Below, piece by piece: positions 1 to 8,800 of a stretch of 64,000 bases of DNA. Position 1 is the stretch's first letter. Every line of letters begins with the position of its first letter. Source of the DNA: Yoonia maritima (lineage in GTDB: Bacteria; Pseudomonadota; Alphaproteobacteria; Rhodobacterales; Rhodobacteraceae); the NCBI RefSeq assembly GCF_002933395.1, contig NZ_PKFN01000007.1:434001-498000 (forward strand), read 5' to 3'. The position numbers and the translations under genes were made by a program. Below the pieces are notes generated by a model. That model saw only the letters and a list, made by a program, of their open reading frames with translations. It made no database searches and was not told the origin of the DNA.

Positions 1-1
1 G

Positions 2-754
2 TATGATGTGCTGGTTGATCATACCGAAATGGGTGCGGGCTGGGCGACTGAAGCGGGTTCGGTGGCTGAGACTGACACGCCGCAGATCGATCGTATCACG
101 ATCCCACTGCACGAATTGTCTGCGCTTCCTAAGGCGTCCCAGCGTTTGTTGGATGACAGCGCGTTCGACATCGAAGGTTGGCTGGCCGGTCGTATCGCCG
201 ATAAATTCGCTCGTTCTGAAGCGGGCGCGTTTATCAATGGTGATGGCATCGACAAACCTACTGGTCTGATGACGTATCCAACTGTCGACAATGACGTTTG
301 GGCTTGGGGTAACATTGGTTATGTGCCGACGGGTACAGCCGGTGGCATTGATGGCGGCGACGCGATTGTGGACCTTGTTTATTCGCTGGGTGCTGAATAT
401 CGCGCGAACGGCACATTCGTAATGAATTCCAAGACGGCGGGCACAATTCGCAAGCTGAAAGACAATGATGGTCGTTTCCTTTGGTCTGATGGTCTGGCTG
501 CGGGCGAGCCTGCGCGTCTGATGGGTTACCCAGTGCTGATTGCCGAAGACATGCCTGATATCGCGGCGGACGCGATGGCGATTGCCTTTGGTGATTTTGG
601 TGCGGGTTACACCGTTGCTGAACGTCCAGATATACGCGTGCTGCGCGATCCGTTCTCGGCCAAGCCACATGTGCTGTTTTATGCCACGAAACGTGTTGGC
701 GGTGCCGTCAGCGATTTTGGCGCAATCAAGCTTTTGAAGTTCGCGACCAGCTAA
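2..754 (+). CDS. g5: GTA major capsid protein (HK97 fold), 5' end outside window
   Basis: This is the C-terminal part of an HK97-type major capsid protein that forms the head of the gene transfer agent. The frame is open from the first bases of the window, so the true start and the prohead protease gene g4 lie outside. The visible ~250 residues carry the typical capsid segments: an IPLHELSALPKASQRLLDD stretch (spine helix region), FINGDG near residue 78, and a C-terminal end FYATKRVGGAV. It is the first gene of an uninterrupted run g5 to g15 on one strand. That order, rather than similarity of one protein, identifies the cluster as a Rhodobacterales GTA and not an active prophage: I see no integrase, lysogeny or replication genes here. 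Confidence 0.93.
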   Translation, partial: YDVLVDHTEMGAGWATEAGSVAETDTPQIDRITIPLHELSALPKASQRLLDDSAFDIEGWLAGRIADKFARSEAGAFINGDGIDKPTGLMTYPTVDNDVWAWGNIGYVPTGTAGGIDGGDAIVDLVYSLGAEYRANGTFVMNSKTAGTIRKLKDNDGRFLWSDGLAAGEPARLMGYPVLIAEDMPDIAADAMAIAFGDFGAGYTVAERPDIRVLRDPFSAKPHVLFYATKRVGGAVSDFGAIKLLKFATS

Positions 755-768
755 GTCTGGCGTGAAAG

Positions 769-871
769 CGGGGGCGTGATTGCCCCCGGTCCCCGGACGC
801 ATCCAAGGCGATCCTGTGTCGTCTAGCAGCTTCCTTCCGTCCGAGTGATGCAGGGTGGCCTGCGTCCGGGG
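769..871 (+). other. Structured non-coding gap between GTA g5 and g6
   Basis: The GTA genes otherwise abut or overlap, but 164 bases separate g5 from g6. The gap holds a 7-bp hairpin, CGGGGGC (769-775) with GCCCCCG (782-788), loop of six bases. Right after it, CCCCGGACGCA (791-801) is the exact reverse complement of TGCGTCCGGGG (861-871), enclosing 59 bases. There is no T tract, so these are not a standard intrinsic terminator. A role in mRNA processing, stabilisation of the capsid message or lowered expression of g6 onward is inference. Confidence 0.55.
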
Positions 872-918
872 TTCTTGACCTTAACGGTCCCAAGATCAGA
901 AGATTTCGGAGATAACCC

Positions 919-1518
919 ATGATGTTAGTCGAAGAGACCACCGTGCCGCAATCGGCGCTTCCGGTCGCACAATTCAAAGACCATATGCGCCTTGGTTCGG
1001 GTTTCTCGGATGATGGGTTACAAGATGGTGTGCTGGAAAGTTATCTGCGCGCTGCTATGGCGGCGATCGAAGCGCGCACTGGTAAAATCCTCATCGAGCG
1101 CGAGTTTAGTTGGATGTTGACTGCGTGGCGCGATGCCCGCCGTCAGCCGCTTCCTGTTGCCCCTGTCAGCGCGATTTCGTCCGTCATATTGATCGCGATG
1201 AGTGGTGACGAGGTTATTCCTGATGTGGGGGCTTGGTATCTGGAGCCAGATATGCTGCGCCCCAGCATAAAGGCGAGCGCCGCTGCGCTGCCGTCTATCC
1301 CGACAAACGGCACCGTGCGCATTGGGTTGATGGCTGGCTTCGGTCCCGAGTGGTCAGATTTACCTGCTGATTTGGCGCACGCCGTATTGATGTTGGCTGC
1401 GCATTATTACGAATTCCGTCATGAGGTTTCGCACGGCACTGCGTCGATGCCGTTTGGCGTGTCTGCCTTGATCGAACAGTACCGCACCGTGCGTCTGTTT
1501 ATGGGGAACCCGGTATGA
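919..1518 (+). CDS. g6: GTA head-tail connector/adaptor protein
   Basis: A 199-residue protein in the position and size range of RcGTA g6, the adaptor that joins the portal ring to the neck. It matches the phage gp6-like head-tail connector family in layout: helical N-terminal half with YLRAAMAAIEARTGK around residues 42-56, then a beta-rich middle and a final helix containing HAVLMLAAHYYEFRHE. A ribosome site CGGAGA lies about 7 bases before the first of two adjacent ATG codons (919 and 922). The stop overlaps the start of g7 by ATGA, implying translational coupling. Family assignment rests on order plus sequence features; the exact start could be the second ATG. Confidence 0.88.
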   Translation: MMLVEETTVPQSALPVAQFKDHMRLGSGFSDDGLQDGVLESYLRAAMAAIEARTGKILIEREFSWMLTAWRDARRQPLPVAPVSAISSVILIAMSGDEVIPDVGAWYLEPDMLRPSIKASAAALPSIPTNGTVRIGLMAGFGPEWSDLPADLAHAVLMLAAHYYEFRHEVSHGTASMPFGVSALIEQYRTVRLFMGNPV

Positions 1519-1853
1519 AAGCGCCGCGTTTGAACCGCGCGTTTGTGTTAGAGGCCCCTTTGCAGGTGAGCGACGGTGCTGGTGGCTATGTTCGTGAATG
1601 GCAGCCGCTGGGCATTCATTGGGCAACGGTCAAGGCCGGCTCTGGCCGCGAGGCGGCCGCGTTTGCTGCGACTATTTCACGTGTACCTTACCGGATCACG
1701 GTGCGCGCCGCGCCCCAAGGCGCACAGTCGCGCCCCGTTGCAGGTCAGCGTTTTCGTGAAGGTAACCGTATTTTCAACATTACCGCAGTGGCAGAGCAGG
1801 GCAGTGATGGCCGGTTTCTGACCTGTCACGCGCTTGAGGAGACTGCATCATGA
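1515..1853 (+). CDS. g7: GTA head closure/stopper protein
   Basis: A 112-residue protein of the phage head-tail adaptor (head closure) type. It begins MKAPRLNRAFVLEAP, followed by a beta-barrel pattern with GGYVREWQPLG and a late segment GQRFREGNRIFNITAV that is usual in this family. In the RcGTA particle g7 is the stopper that follows the adaptor. It overlaps g6 by four bases upstream and g8 by four bases downstream, so g6, g7 and g8 are translated as a coupled set. Confidence 0.87.
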   Translation: MKAPRLNRAFVLEAPLQVSDGAGGYVREWQPLGIHWATVKAGSGREAAAFAATISRVPYRITVRAAPQGAQSRPVAGQRFREGNRIFNITAVAEQGSDGRFLTCHALEETAS

Positions 1854-2263
1854 GTTATGGAGTTGCTTCTGCTTTGCAGGCCGCCGTCTATGGCCAGCTG
1901 TCGAATGATCCCGATCTTACAGGTCTTGTTGGCACAGCAATTTATGACGCACTGCCTAGTGGCGCACTACCGCCGTTGTATGTGGTGCTTGGTGCCGAAG
2001 ATGTGCGCGATGCGTCGGACAAAACTGGCGGTGGTGCGCTGCACGAATTTACGGTGACTGTCGTGACCGAGAGCGCGGGGTTTTCGACGGCGAAGACTGC
2101 CGCTGCCGCCGTGTCTGACGCTTTGGTTGATGCTGATCTCACGTTGACCCGCGGCGCGCTGGTGTCCCTGAATTTCTATAAGGCGAAAGCCGCCCGTGTT
2201 GGCACGGGTGACGTCCGCCAGATCAACCTGATTTTCCGCGCGCGTGTCGCGGATAACGCTTAA
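1850..2263 (+). CDS. g8: GTA tail terminator (DUF3168 family)
   Basis: A 137-residue DUF3168 protein. The family forms the ring that ends the tail tube and attaches it to the neck. Typical features are an N-terminal helix (SALQAAVYGQL), a predicted strand PPLYVVLGAED around residues 41-51, and FTVTVVTESAG in the middle of the protein. It starts on the ATGA overlap with g7. A 21-base gap with a good ribosome site (AAGGAG) separates it from g9, the first such gap in the neck section, which fits the need for many more copies of the tail tube protein. Confidence 0.88.
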   Translation: MSYGVASALQAAVYGQLSNDPDLTGLVGTAIYDALPSGALPPLYVVLGAEDVRDASDKTGGGALHEFTVTVVTESAGFSTAKTAAAAVSDALVDADLTLTRGALVSLNFYKAKAARVGTGDVRQINLIFRARVADNA

Positions 2264-2284
2264 TCCCTAAAAGGAGTACTGGCT

Positions 2285-2701
2285 ATGGTAGCCCAGAACG
2301 GTAAAGACCTGCTGGTCAAAATAGACATGACAGGCGGCGGTTTGTTTGAGACGGCAGCGGGCCTACGTGCAACCCGGATCAGTTTTAACGCTGAGAGCGT
2401 GGATGTTACGAGCCTTGAAAGCACAGGCGGGTGGCGTGAATTGCTTGGTGGCGCTGGTGTTAAGACTGCATCGATTTCGGGGTCCGGTGTGTTCAAAGAT
2501 GACGCGACGGATGAACGTGCACGCCAGATTTTCTTTGATGGTGAGACCCCCAATTTTCAGGTGATCATTCCGGATTTCGGCACCGTTGAAGGCCCGTTTC
2601 AGATCACATCAATCGAATACGCTGGTTCGCATAACGGCGAGGCGACTTATGAGCTGTCGCTCGCATCGGCTGGTGCGCTGATCTTTACGGCGTTGATCTG
2701 A
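2285..2701 (+). CDS. g9: GTA major tail tube protein
   Basis: A 138-residue tail tube protein. It starts MVAQNGKDLLVKIDM and contains the conserved VDVTSLESTGGWRELLGG-type segment (about residues 38-55) that phage major tail proteins of this TIGR02126 type share, and ends in a beta-rich IEYAGSHNGEATYELSLAS. The ribosome site AAGGAG (2271-2276) is the strongest in the cluster, with 8 bases to the ATG, consistent with the high copy number of tube subunits. The stop codon shares one base with the start of g10 (TGATG). Confidence 0.9.
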   Translation: MVAQNGKDLLVKIDMTGGGLFETAAGLRATRISFNAESVDVTSLESTGGWRELLGGAGVKTASISGSGVFKDDATDERARQIFFDGETPNFQVIIPDFGTVEGPFQITSIEYAGSHNGEATYELSLASAGALIFTALI

Positions 2702-3015
2702 TGGCGAACCCTTGGACCGGCGAAGCCGAGGTGCGCATAGATGGCGTTTCACACATTTGCAAACTGACTTTGGGCGCATTGGCCGAGCTTGAGACGCGCT
2801 TGGGTGAAGGGTCGTTGATTGACCTGATCCGCCGGTTCGAGGGCGGCGCGTTTTCAAGCCGCGATGTGATGGCGGTCGTTGTTGCGGGGCTACGCGGTGG
2901 TGGTTGGCGTGGGACGTCTGATGATCTGATGACCGCTGAAATTGAGGGTGGCCCCGTTGGGGCGGCACAGGTGGCGGCCACTTTGCTCGCGCGTGCCTTT
3001 GCCACGCCCACATGA
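2701..3015 (+). CDS. g10: GTA g10 tail assembly protein
   Basis: A 104-residue protein of the GTA-specific g10 family, placed between the tube protein and the tape measure where tailed phages keep their tail assembly chaperones. It starts MANPWTGEAEVRIDGVSH and has a helix-rich core (LGALAELETRLGEGSLIDLI). Overlap with g9 (TGATG) and with the next gene (ATGA) shows tight coupling. Chaperone function is inferred from position; the family is recognised by order and by the N-terminal segment. Confidence 0.82.
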   Translation: MANPWTGEAEVRIDGVSHICKLTLGALAELETRLGEGSLIDLIRRFEGGAFSSRDVMAVVVAGLRGGGWRGTSDDLMTAEIEGGPVGAAQVAATLLARAFATPT

Positions 3016-3215
3016 TCGGGCTGGATTGGCGCGGTTTGATGCAGGCAGGCTTGCATGGATTGCGCCTGACGCCCGATCAGTTTTGGGCGCTTACCCCGAC
3101 TGAACTGCAAATCATGCTGGGCCTTGCTCAAACGTCGCCCCCAATGGGCCGGGACCGATTGGCCGAATTGCAGACCGCATTTCCTGATGTGGATAAGGAG
3201 AATTTGGATGGATGA
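3012..3215 (+). CDS. g10.1: GTA g10.1 small tail assembly chaperone
   Basis: A 67-residue protein corresponding to the small gene g10.1 (rcc01693 type). It carries the conserved pattern LTPDQFWALTPTELQIML in the middle, where the TxxEL motif is typical of this phage tail assembly chaperone family. It overlaps both neighbours by a few bases. In lambda-like phages two proteins from this position (G and GT) arise by frameshift; here two separate overlapping genes do the same job, an inference from position. Confidence 0.82.
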   Translation: MIGLDWRGLMQAGLHGLRLTPDQFWALTPTELQIMLGLAQTSPPMGRDRLAELQTAFPDVDKENLDG

Positions 3216-3867
3216 TTTGGATAAGATTGATCAGTTAGAGAGTGACGTCAGTGCGCTGGAGCAGACAATTGGAGATGCGTCACAAGTCACCGCAGCCTTT
3301 GATAGCCAGTTGCGCGGTGTCCAAGGCGCGCTTGCGGATACGACACGTGATTTAGGTAATCTTGAACGCGGATTTTCAGGCGGGCTTCGCCGTGCGTTTG
3401 ATGGCCTGGTTCTGGATGGGATGAAGTTGTCTGACGCGCTGAGTGGTCTTGCGCAATCCATGATCAACACCGCCTATTCGGCCGCTGTTAATCCGGTAAT
3501 GAACCACATGGGTGGTGTTTTAGCTGATGGTTTGAACTCGGCCGTGTCGAGCATGATGCCATTTGCCGATGGTGGTGCGTTTACCCAAGGCCGCGTGATG
3601 CCATTTGCCAAAGGTGGTGTTGTCAGCAGCCCAGTGACCTTTTCGATGCGCGGTGGCACCGGGTTGATGGGTGAGGCCGGGCCAGAGGCGATCATGCCGC
3701 TTTCACGTGGCGCTGATGGTCGTTTGGGCGTGCGTACCCAAGGGGGCGGTTCTGTGACTGTGAATATGAACATCACAACGCCAGACGCCCAGAGCTTTCA
3801 ACGGTCCCAAGGGCAGGTTGCGTCACAGATGGCGCGCGCCTTGGGCCGTGGCCAACGTAACCGATAG
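3208..3867 (+). CDS. g11: GTA tape measure protein
   Basis: A 219-residue tape measure protein, which sets tail length and lies inside the tube. The start is taken at 3208 (MDDLDKIDQ), preceded by AAGGAG at 3195-3200; an upstream in-frame ATG at 3124 lies inside g10.1 and lacks a ribosome site. Residues 1-60 look like a coiled coil (repeated LE/LD with leucine spacing), the centre is hydrophobic (SGLAQSMINTAYSAAVNPV), and the C-terminal third is glycine-rich with the PFADGGAF and GEAGPEAIMPLSRGADG motifs that end many phage tape measures. The short length agrees with the short tail of GTA particles. Confidence 0.9.
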   Translation: MDDLDKIDQLESDVSALEQTIGDASQVTAAFDSQLRGVQGALADTTRDLGNLERGFSGGLRRAFDGLVLDGMKLSDALSGLAQSMINTAYSAAVNPVMNHMGGVLADGLNSAVSSMMPFADGGAFTQGRVMPFAKGGVVSSPVTFSMRGGTGLMGEAGPEAIMPLSRGADGRLGVRTQGGGSVTVNMNITTPDAQSFQRSQGQVASQMARALGRGQRNR

Positions 3868-3878
3868 GAGTAGAACTG

Positions 3879-4511
3879 ATGGCATTTCATGACATAAGAT
3901 TTCCCGCCTCGCTGAGTTTCGGTTCGGTGGGCGGCCCGGAACGCCGTACCGATATTGTGACGCTTGCGAATGGGTTTGAAGAACGCAACACGCCATGGGC
4001 GCACGCCCGTCGTCGTTATGACGCGGGTATGGGGTTACGGTCACTTGATGACGTAGAAACCTTGATCGCGTTTTTTGAGGCCCGCCAAGGCCAGCTTATT
4101 GGATTTCGTTGGAAAGATTGGAGCGATTTCAAATCCTGCTCGCCATCCAAGGAAATCGATGCAGAGGACCAGTTGATCGCGATTGGGGATGAAGTCACTG
4201 CCCAGTTCCAACTGAACAAGACTTATCGGTCTGGCGACACATCATACGCGCGTCCGATTTCTAAGCCTGTTCCAGGCTCAGTTCGTGTGTCGATTGGCGG
4301 GGTGCTGCAGCAAGAAGACGTTGATTTTAATGTCGACAACAACACGGGTGTGCTGAATTTTGGTCATCCGCCGGATGTTGGTTCGGATGTCCGCGCGGGC
4401 TTTGAGTTCGATGTGCCCGTAAGGTTCGATACTGATGCAATCATGACGTCGGTTTCAAATTTTCAGGCTGGTGAAGTTCCCAATGTTCCAATTGTGGAGG
4501 TCCGCGTATGA
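3879..4511 (+). CDS. g12: GTA distal tail protein (DUF2460)
   Basis: A 210-residue DUF2460 / TIGR02217 protein, the distal tail ring of the RcGTA baseplate. It opens MAFHDIRFPASLSFGSVGGP and contains the family signature blocks TDIVTLANGFEERN and a FFEARQGQLIGFRWKDWSDF segment near residues 65-84, both characteristic. A ribosome site GGAG lies 10 bases upstream of the ATG. The gene ends in an ATGA overlap with g13. Confidence 0.94.
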   Translation: MAFHDIRFPASLSFGSVGGPERRTDIVTLANGFEERNTPWAHARRRYDAGMGLRSLDDVETLIAFFEARQGQLIGFRWKDWSDFKSCSPSKEIDAEDQLIAIGDEVTAQFQLNKTYRSGDTSYARPISKPVPGSVRVSIGGVLQQEDVDFNVDNNTGVLNFGHPPDVGSDVRAGFEFDVPVRFDTDAIMTSVSNFQAGEVPNVPIVEVRV

Positions 4512-5392
4512 CCGCCACAGTATTGCACGCCCATTTGGCGACCGGTACCACACATGTCTGCCATTGTTGGGCGCTAAGACGCGCGGATGGCGTGACATTG
4601 GGCTTTACCGACCATGATGTCGCCATTCAGTTTGACGGTATCACGTTTACCCCGGAAAGCGGGCTAAGCGCGCGTGCGCTGGCGAGTACCACAGGACTGT
4701 CTGTCAACAACACCGAAGCGATTGGTGTGCTGTCTGCGTCGGCTATTACCGAAGCGGACATTGATGCGGGGCGCTATGATGGGGCGGAAGTGACGACTTG
4801 GTTGGTTCAATGGGACAACCCAGCGGCCCGGCAGGTGCGGTTCTATGGCACGATAGGCGAGATCACGCGGGCGCAGGGTGGTTTTCAAGCGGAACTACGT
4901 GGTTTGACCGAGGCCCTGAACCAACCGCAGGGCCGATCTTATTTAAAGACGTGTAGTGCGGTTTTGGGTGATCGGCGATGTGGTGTCGATTTGGATGATC
5001 CGGCGTTTGCGGTTACGACTGAACTGACCATTGCAACAGATGGGCAGGTGTTTTCATTCGCTAACGTGTCTTCGTTTAATGACCAGTGGTTCGAAGGTGG
5101 CCAGCTCATCGTTGAGACTGGTTCGGCGGCCACGCTGCGCGGTGTGATCAAGTCCGATGATGTGATTGAAGGAAACCGAAAGATCACCTTGTGGGAGCCG
5201 ATCCGCGCCACAATGGAAATCGGCGATCGTGTTCGCCTGATCGCAGGTTGCGATAGGCGTGCCGCGTCGTGTCGTGACAAGTTTAGCAATTTCATTAACT
5301 TTCAGGGCTTTCCTGACATTCCCGGTGACGATTGGCTGGTAAGCGTACCGCGTAATAATGGCATGAATTCCGGTGGGAGCCGTAGCCGATGA
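4508..5392 (+). CDS. g13: GTA baseplate hub protein (DUF2163)
   Basis: A 294-residue DUF2163 / TIGR02218 protein forming the hub of the GTA baseplate. Four cysteines in two pairs, C149 and C158 (KTCSAVLGDRRC) and C248 and C255 (GCDRRAASC), match the positions expected for the iron-sulfur cluster reported in the structure of the RcGTA hub. The start is the ATGA overlap with g12, and the end overlaps g14 in the same way. All four cysteines are present, so the protein should bind its cluster; that is inference from the known structure. Confidence 0.94.
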   Translation: MTATVLHAHLATGTTHVCHCWALRRADGVTLGFTDHDVAIQFDGITFTPESGLSARALASTTGLSVNNTEAIGVLSASAITEADIDAGRYDGAEVTTWLVQWDNPAARQVRFYGTIGEITRAQGGFQAELRGLTEALNQPQGRSYLKTCSAVLGDRRCGVDLDDPAFAVTTELTIATDGQVFSFANVSSFNDQWFEGGQLIVETGSAATLRGVIKSDDVIEGNRKITLWEPIRATMEIGDRVRLIAGCDRRAASCRDKFSNFINFQGFPDIPGDDWLVSVPRNNGMNSGGSRSR

Positions 5393-5820
5393 CCTCTCAG
5401 ATTGTCGAAGTGGCACGGGATTGGATTGGCACACCTTATCTACATCAGGCGTCTGTGCGGGGTGTCGGGTGCGATTGTTTGGGATTGCTGCGCGGTGTGT
5501 GGCGGACCCTTTATGGCGCTGAACCCGAACTTGTGCCGGCCTATACTGCGGATTGGTCCGAACCGCAGGGGCAAGAGGCGCTTTATCAGGCGGGGCTGCG
5601 CCATATGGGTGATGTGACGGGCACGCCTTTGGCAGCAGGCCAGGTTCTGCTGTTTCGAATGCGTAACGGGGCAGTCGCAAAGCATATTGGTATTCTCTCC
5701 AGCACCTGTAGCGCTCCTGCATTTATTCATTCGTATTCCGGGCATGGTGTGGTGGAAAGCCCGCTTTCCGCCCCATGGCGTCGACGTATCGCGGCGCAAT
5801 TTGAGATTTCAAAAGGATAA
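5389..5820 (+). CDS. g14: GTA NlpC/P60-type cell wall peptidase
   Basis: A 143-residue NlpC/P60 hydrolase of the TIGR02219 type. The catalytic cysteine lies in GVGCDCLGLLRGVW (residues 24-37), and a histidine follows in the VAKHIGIL segment near residue 97. In the RcGTA particle the peptidase sits in the baseplate and helps the DNA cross the recipient cell wall. The ATGA junction with g13 couples their translation. No signal peptide is seen, as expected for a particle component. Confidence 0.92.
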   Translation: MTSQIVEVARDWIGTPYLHQASVRGVGCDCLGLLRGVWRTLYGAEPELVPAYTADWSEPQGQEALYQAGLRHMGDVTGTPLAAGQVLLFRMRNGAVAKHIGILSSTCSAPAFIHSYSGHGVVESPLSAPWRRRIAAQFEISKG

Positions 5821-5826
5821 CTGGTC

Positions 5827-8800
5827 ATGGCGACAATCGTTCTTTCCGCAGCTGGTATGGCTATTGGCGGTTCAATCGGTGGCACTGTCATGGGGCTGTC
5901 TATGGCGACCATTGGTCGTGCAGCAGGCGCTGCGATTGGCCGTCATATTGATCAAAAGATCATGGGCGCAGGTAGCGAACCTGTTGAAACGGGGCGCGTT
6001 GATCGTCTGCGTTTGACGGGTGCGAACGAAGGCGCCGACCTGCAGCAAATCTATGGCCGTATGCGCGTTCCCGGGCAGGTAATTTGGGCATCCGAGTTCA
6101 AAGAAAGCAGTAAGACATCTGGCGGTGGTAAAGGTGCGCCGCCGACGCCTGAGGTCAAATCGTTCTCGTACAGTGTCAGCATTGCGATTGCGCTTTGTGA
6201 AGGTGAGATTAGCCGGGTGGGCCGGATTTGGGCCGATGGCACCGAGGTGCCGCAAGATGATCTGAATATGCGCGTCTACACAGGCGCTATGGACCAACAG
6301 CCCGATCCCAAGATTGCAGCAGTGGAAGGGATCGACAATACCCCTGCCTACCGAGGCACCGCATATGTCGTGTTCGAAGACATGCCATTGGCGCAGTTCG
6401 GTAATCGGATTCCGCAACTGACGTTCGAAGTCATGCGCGCCGGTGAAGAAGAATTGGGTGATCTGGTAACGGGTGTCGCCCTGATTCCGGGTACAGGTGA
6501 ATACGGGCTGGCGACGTCGCAGGTGTATATGTCGCCCTCATACGGTGAACAGGTCGCGGTTAATACGAATTCACCCCTAGGGCAAAGCGACTTTAGCGCC
6601 TCTATGGATGCGTTGCAGGGCGAAGTCCCGGCGTGTCAGTCCGTCGTTATGGTGGTCTCTTGGTTTGGCGATGACCTGCGCTGTGGTGAATGCCAGATCA
6701 TGCCGAAGGTAGAACAGCGCCAAGTCGATGCGGACGCGATGCCTTGGGGGGTGTCAGGTGTCAGTCGTGCCACAGCCGAGGAAGTCCCCGAACTAGATGG
6801 TGCGCCGGTTTATGGCGGGACGCCAACCGATGCCTCTGTCGTTGAGGCACTGCGCGATATGAAGTCTCGCGGTCTATCGCCAGTCTTCTATCCGTTCATT
6901 CTGATGGAGCAGCTAAGCGATAATACTTTAACCGATCCATGGACAGGAAACCCCGGCCAACCTGCATTGCCATGGCGTGGGCGGATTACGACTGCGCTTG
7001 CCCCATATATGGATGGCACGACCGATGGCACCGCAGGGGCAGTGTCCGAGGTATCTGCATTTATGGGGCATGCGACTGCGTCTGATTTCAGCGTTGATGG
7101 AACGACCGTTAGCTATACTGGCCCTGCTGATTGGGGGTATCGCCGGTTCATACTTCATTATGCACACCTATGTGCAGCGGCCGGAGGTGTGTCCGCATTT
7201 TGTATCGGGTCCGAGATGCGGGCGCTGACCCAAATCCGTGGGGCGGGGAATAGTTTTCCTGCAGTAGATGCCCTGCGCCAGCTAGCAGCTGACGTCCGCG
7301 CAATCCTTGGGGCAGATTGTAAGATTAGCTATGCGGCGGATTGGTCCGAATACCATGGGTATCAGCCGATTGGGACTGCTGACAAACTATGCCATCTCGA
7401 CCCGCTGTGGGCTGATCCTAATATCGATTTCATCGGGGTCGATAACTACATGCCATTATCCGATTGGCGGGATGGGGACGATCACGCTGATATAGAAGCC
7501 CAATCTATTTATAACTTGGATTACTTGCGCTCCAATGTGGCTGGAGGAGAGGGGTATGATTGGTACTACACAACACCGGAGGCACGCGAGGCCCAGCGTC
7601 GTACGCCGATCACTGATGGAGAAGGCGAGCCGTGGGTGTGGCGCAATAAGGATTTTCATGGTTGGTGGTCTAACCCGCACCATAACCGAATAGATGGGGT
7701 CCGAGAGGTAACTCCAACTGCGTGGATACCTGAAAGCAAACCGATCTGGTTCACTGAATTCGGCTGTGCGGCCATTGATAAGGGCGCGAACCAACCCAAC
7801 AAGTTCATTGATCCCAAATCATCCGAGTCCCGATTGCCCCATTATTCTAATGGGAACCGTGATGACTTTATGCAGATGCAATATCTGCGCGCCGTCCATG
7901 GGCATTTCAGCGATGTTGCGAACAACCCGGTCTCAACGGAATACGGGGCACCTATGGTCGATACGAGCCGTATGCACGTATGGGCATGGGATGCGCGACC
8001 ATATCCGTTCTTTCCCGGTAACCGGACGCTCTGGTCTGATGGAGAAAACTATGCGCGTGGGCATTGGTTGAATGGACGGGTTAGCAACCGTGCACTGGCA
8101 TCTGTGGTTGCCGAGATATGTGAGCGCTCTGGGGTGACCCGCTATGACGTGTCACGGCTCTACGGTGTGGTGCGCGGTTTTGCCGTCGCTAACATCGGCT
8201 CTGGCCGCTCTGCGTTACAGCCGTTGATGATGGCCTACGGGTTTGATGCGATGGAACGCGATGGTGTGCTCGTCTTTGAAAACCGCGCTGGGCGTGCGGA
8301 TCATGTGCTGACGCATGATGATCTGGCCATTGATACCGAAAAGGACCACTCAATTGCGCTGACGCGCAGTCCAGCCGCCGAAGTTGCAGCGCGTCTTCAG
8401 CTGGTTCACCTCGACAACGACGGAGACTACGAAGCCGTCGCTGCCGAGGCCGTACATCCGGACACCCAAACCTATGGGGTGAACAAGACCGAAGTTCCGC
8501 TTGCATTGACCCGGACAGAGGGGCGCAACACGGTAACCCGCTGGTTGCAAGAAGCGCGGGTTGCGCGCGATCAGGCCAGCTTTGCTTTGCCGCCGTCGCA
8601 AATGCAGGTTGGGGCAGGTGACGTTGTCGCGCTGGATACAGTAGATCATCGTGGTCGCTACCGTGTCGACCGTGTCGAAGAAGCCGGTTTGCGCCTGATT
8701 GAGGCCACGCGTATTGACGCCGAAGCCTATCGTGGGCAGACATTTGACGGTGACGGACCCGTGTTACAGCCATATGTCGGCCCAGTCCCTGTTGAGGCGC

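Noticed and set aside
258..668. Long minus-strand open frame inside the capsid gene
   Set aside because: It is a shadow of g5, with composition rich in Arg/His/Gln typical of an antisense frame.
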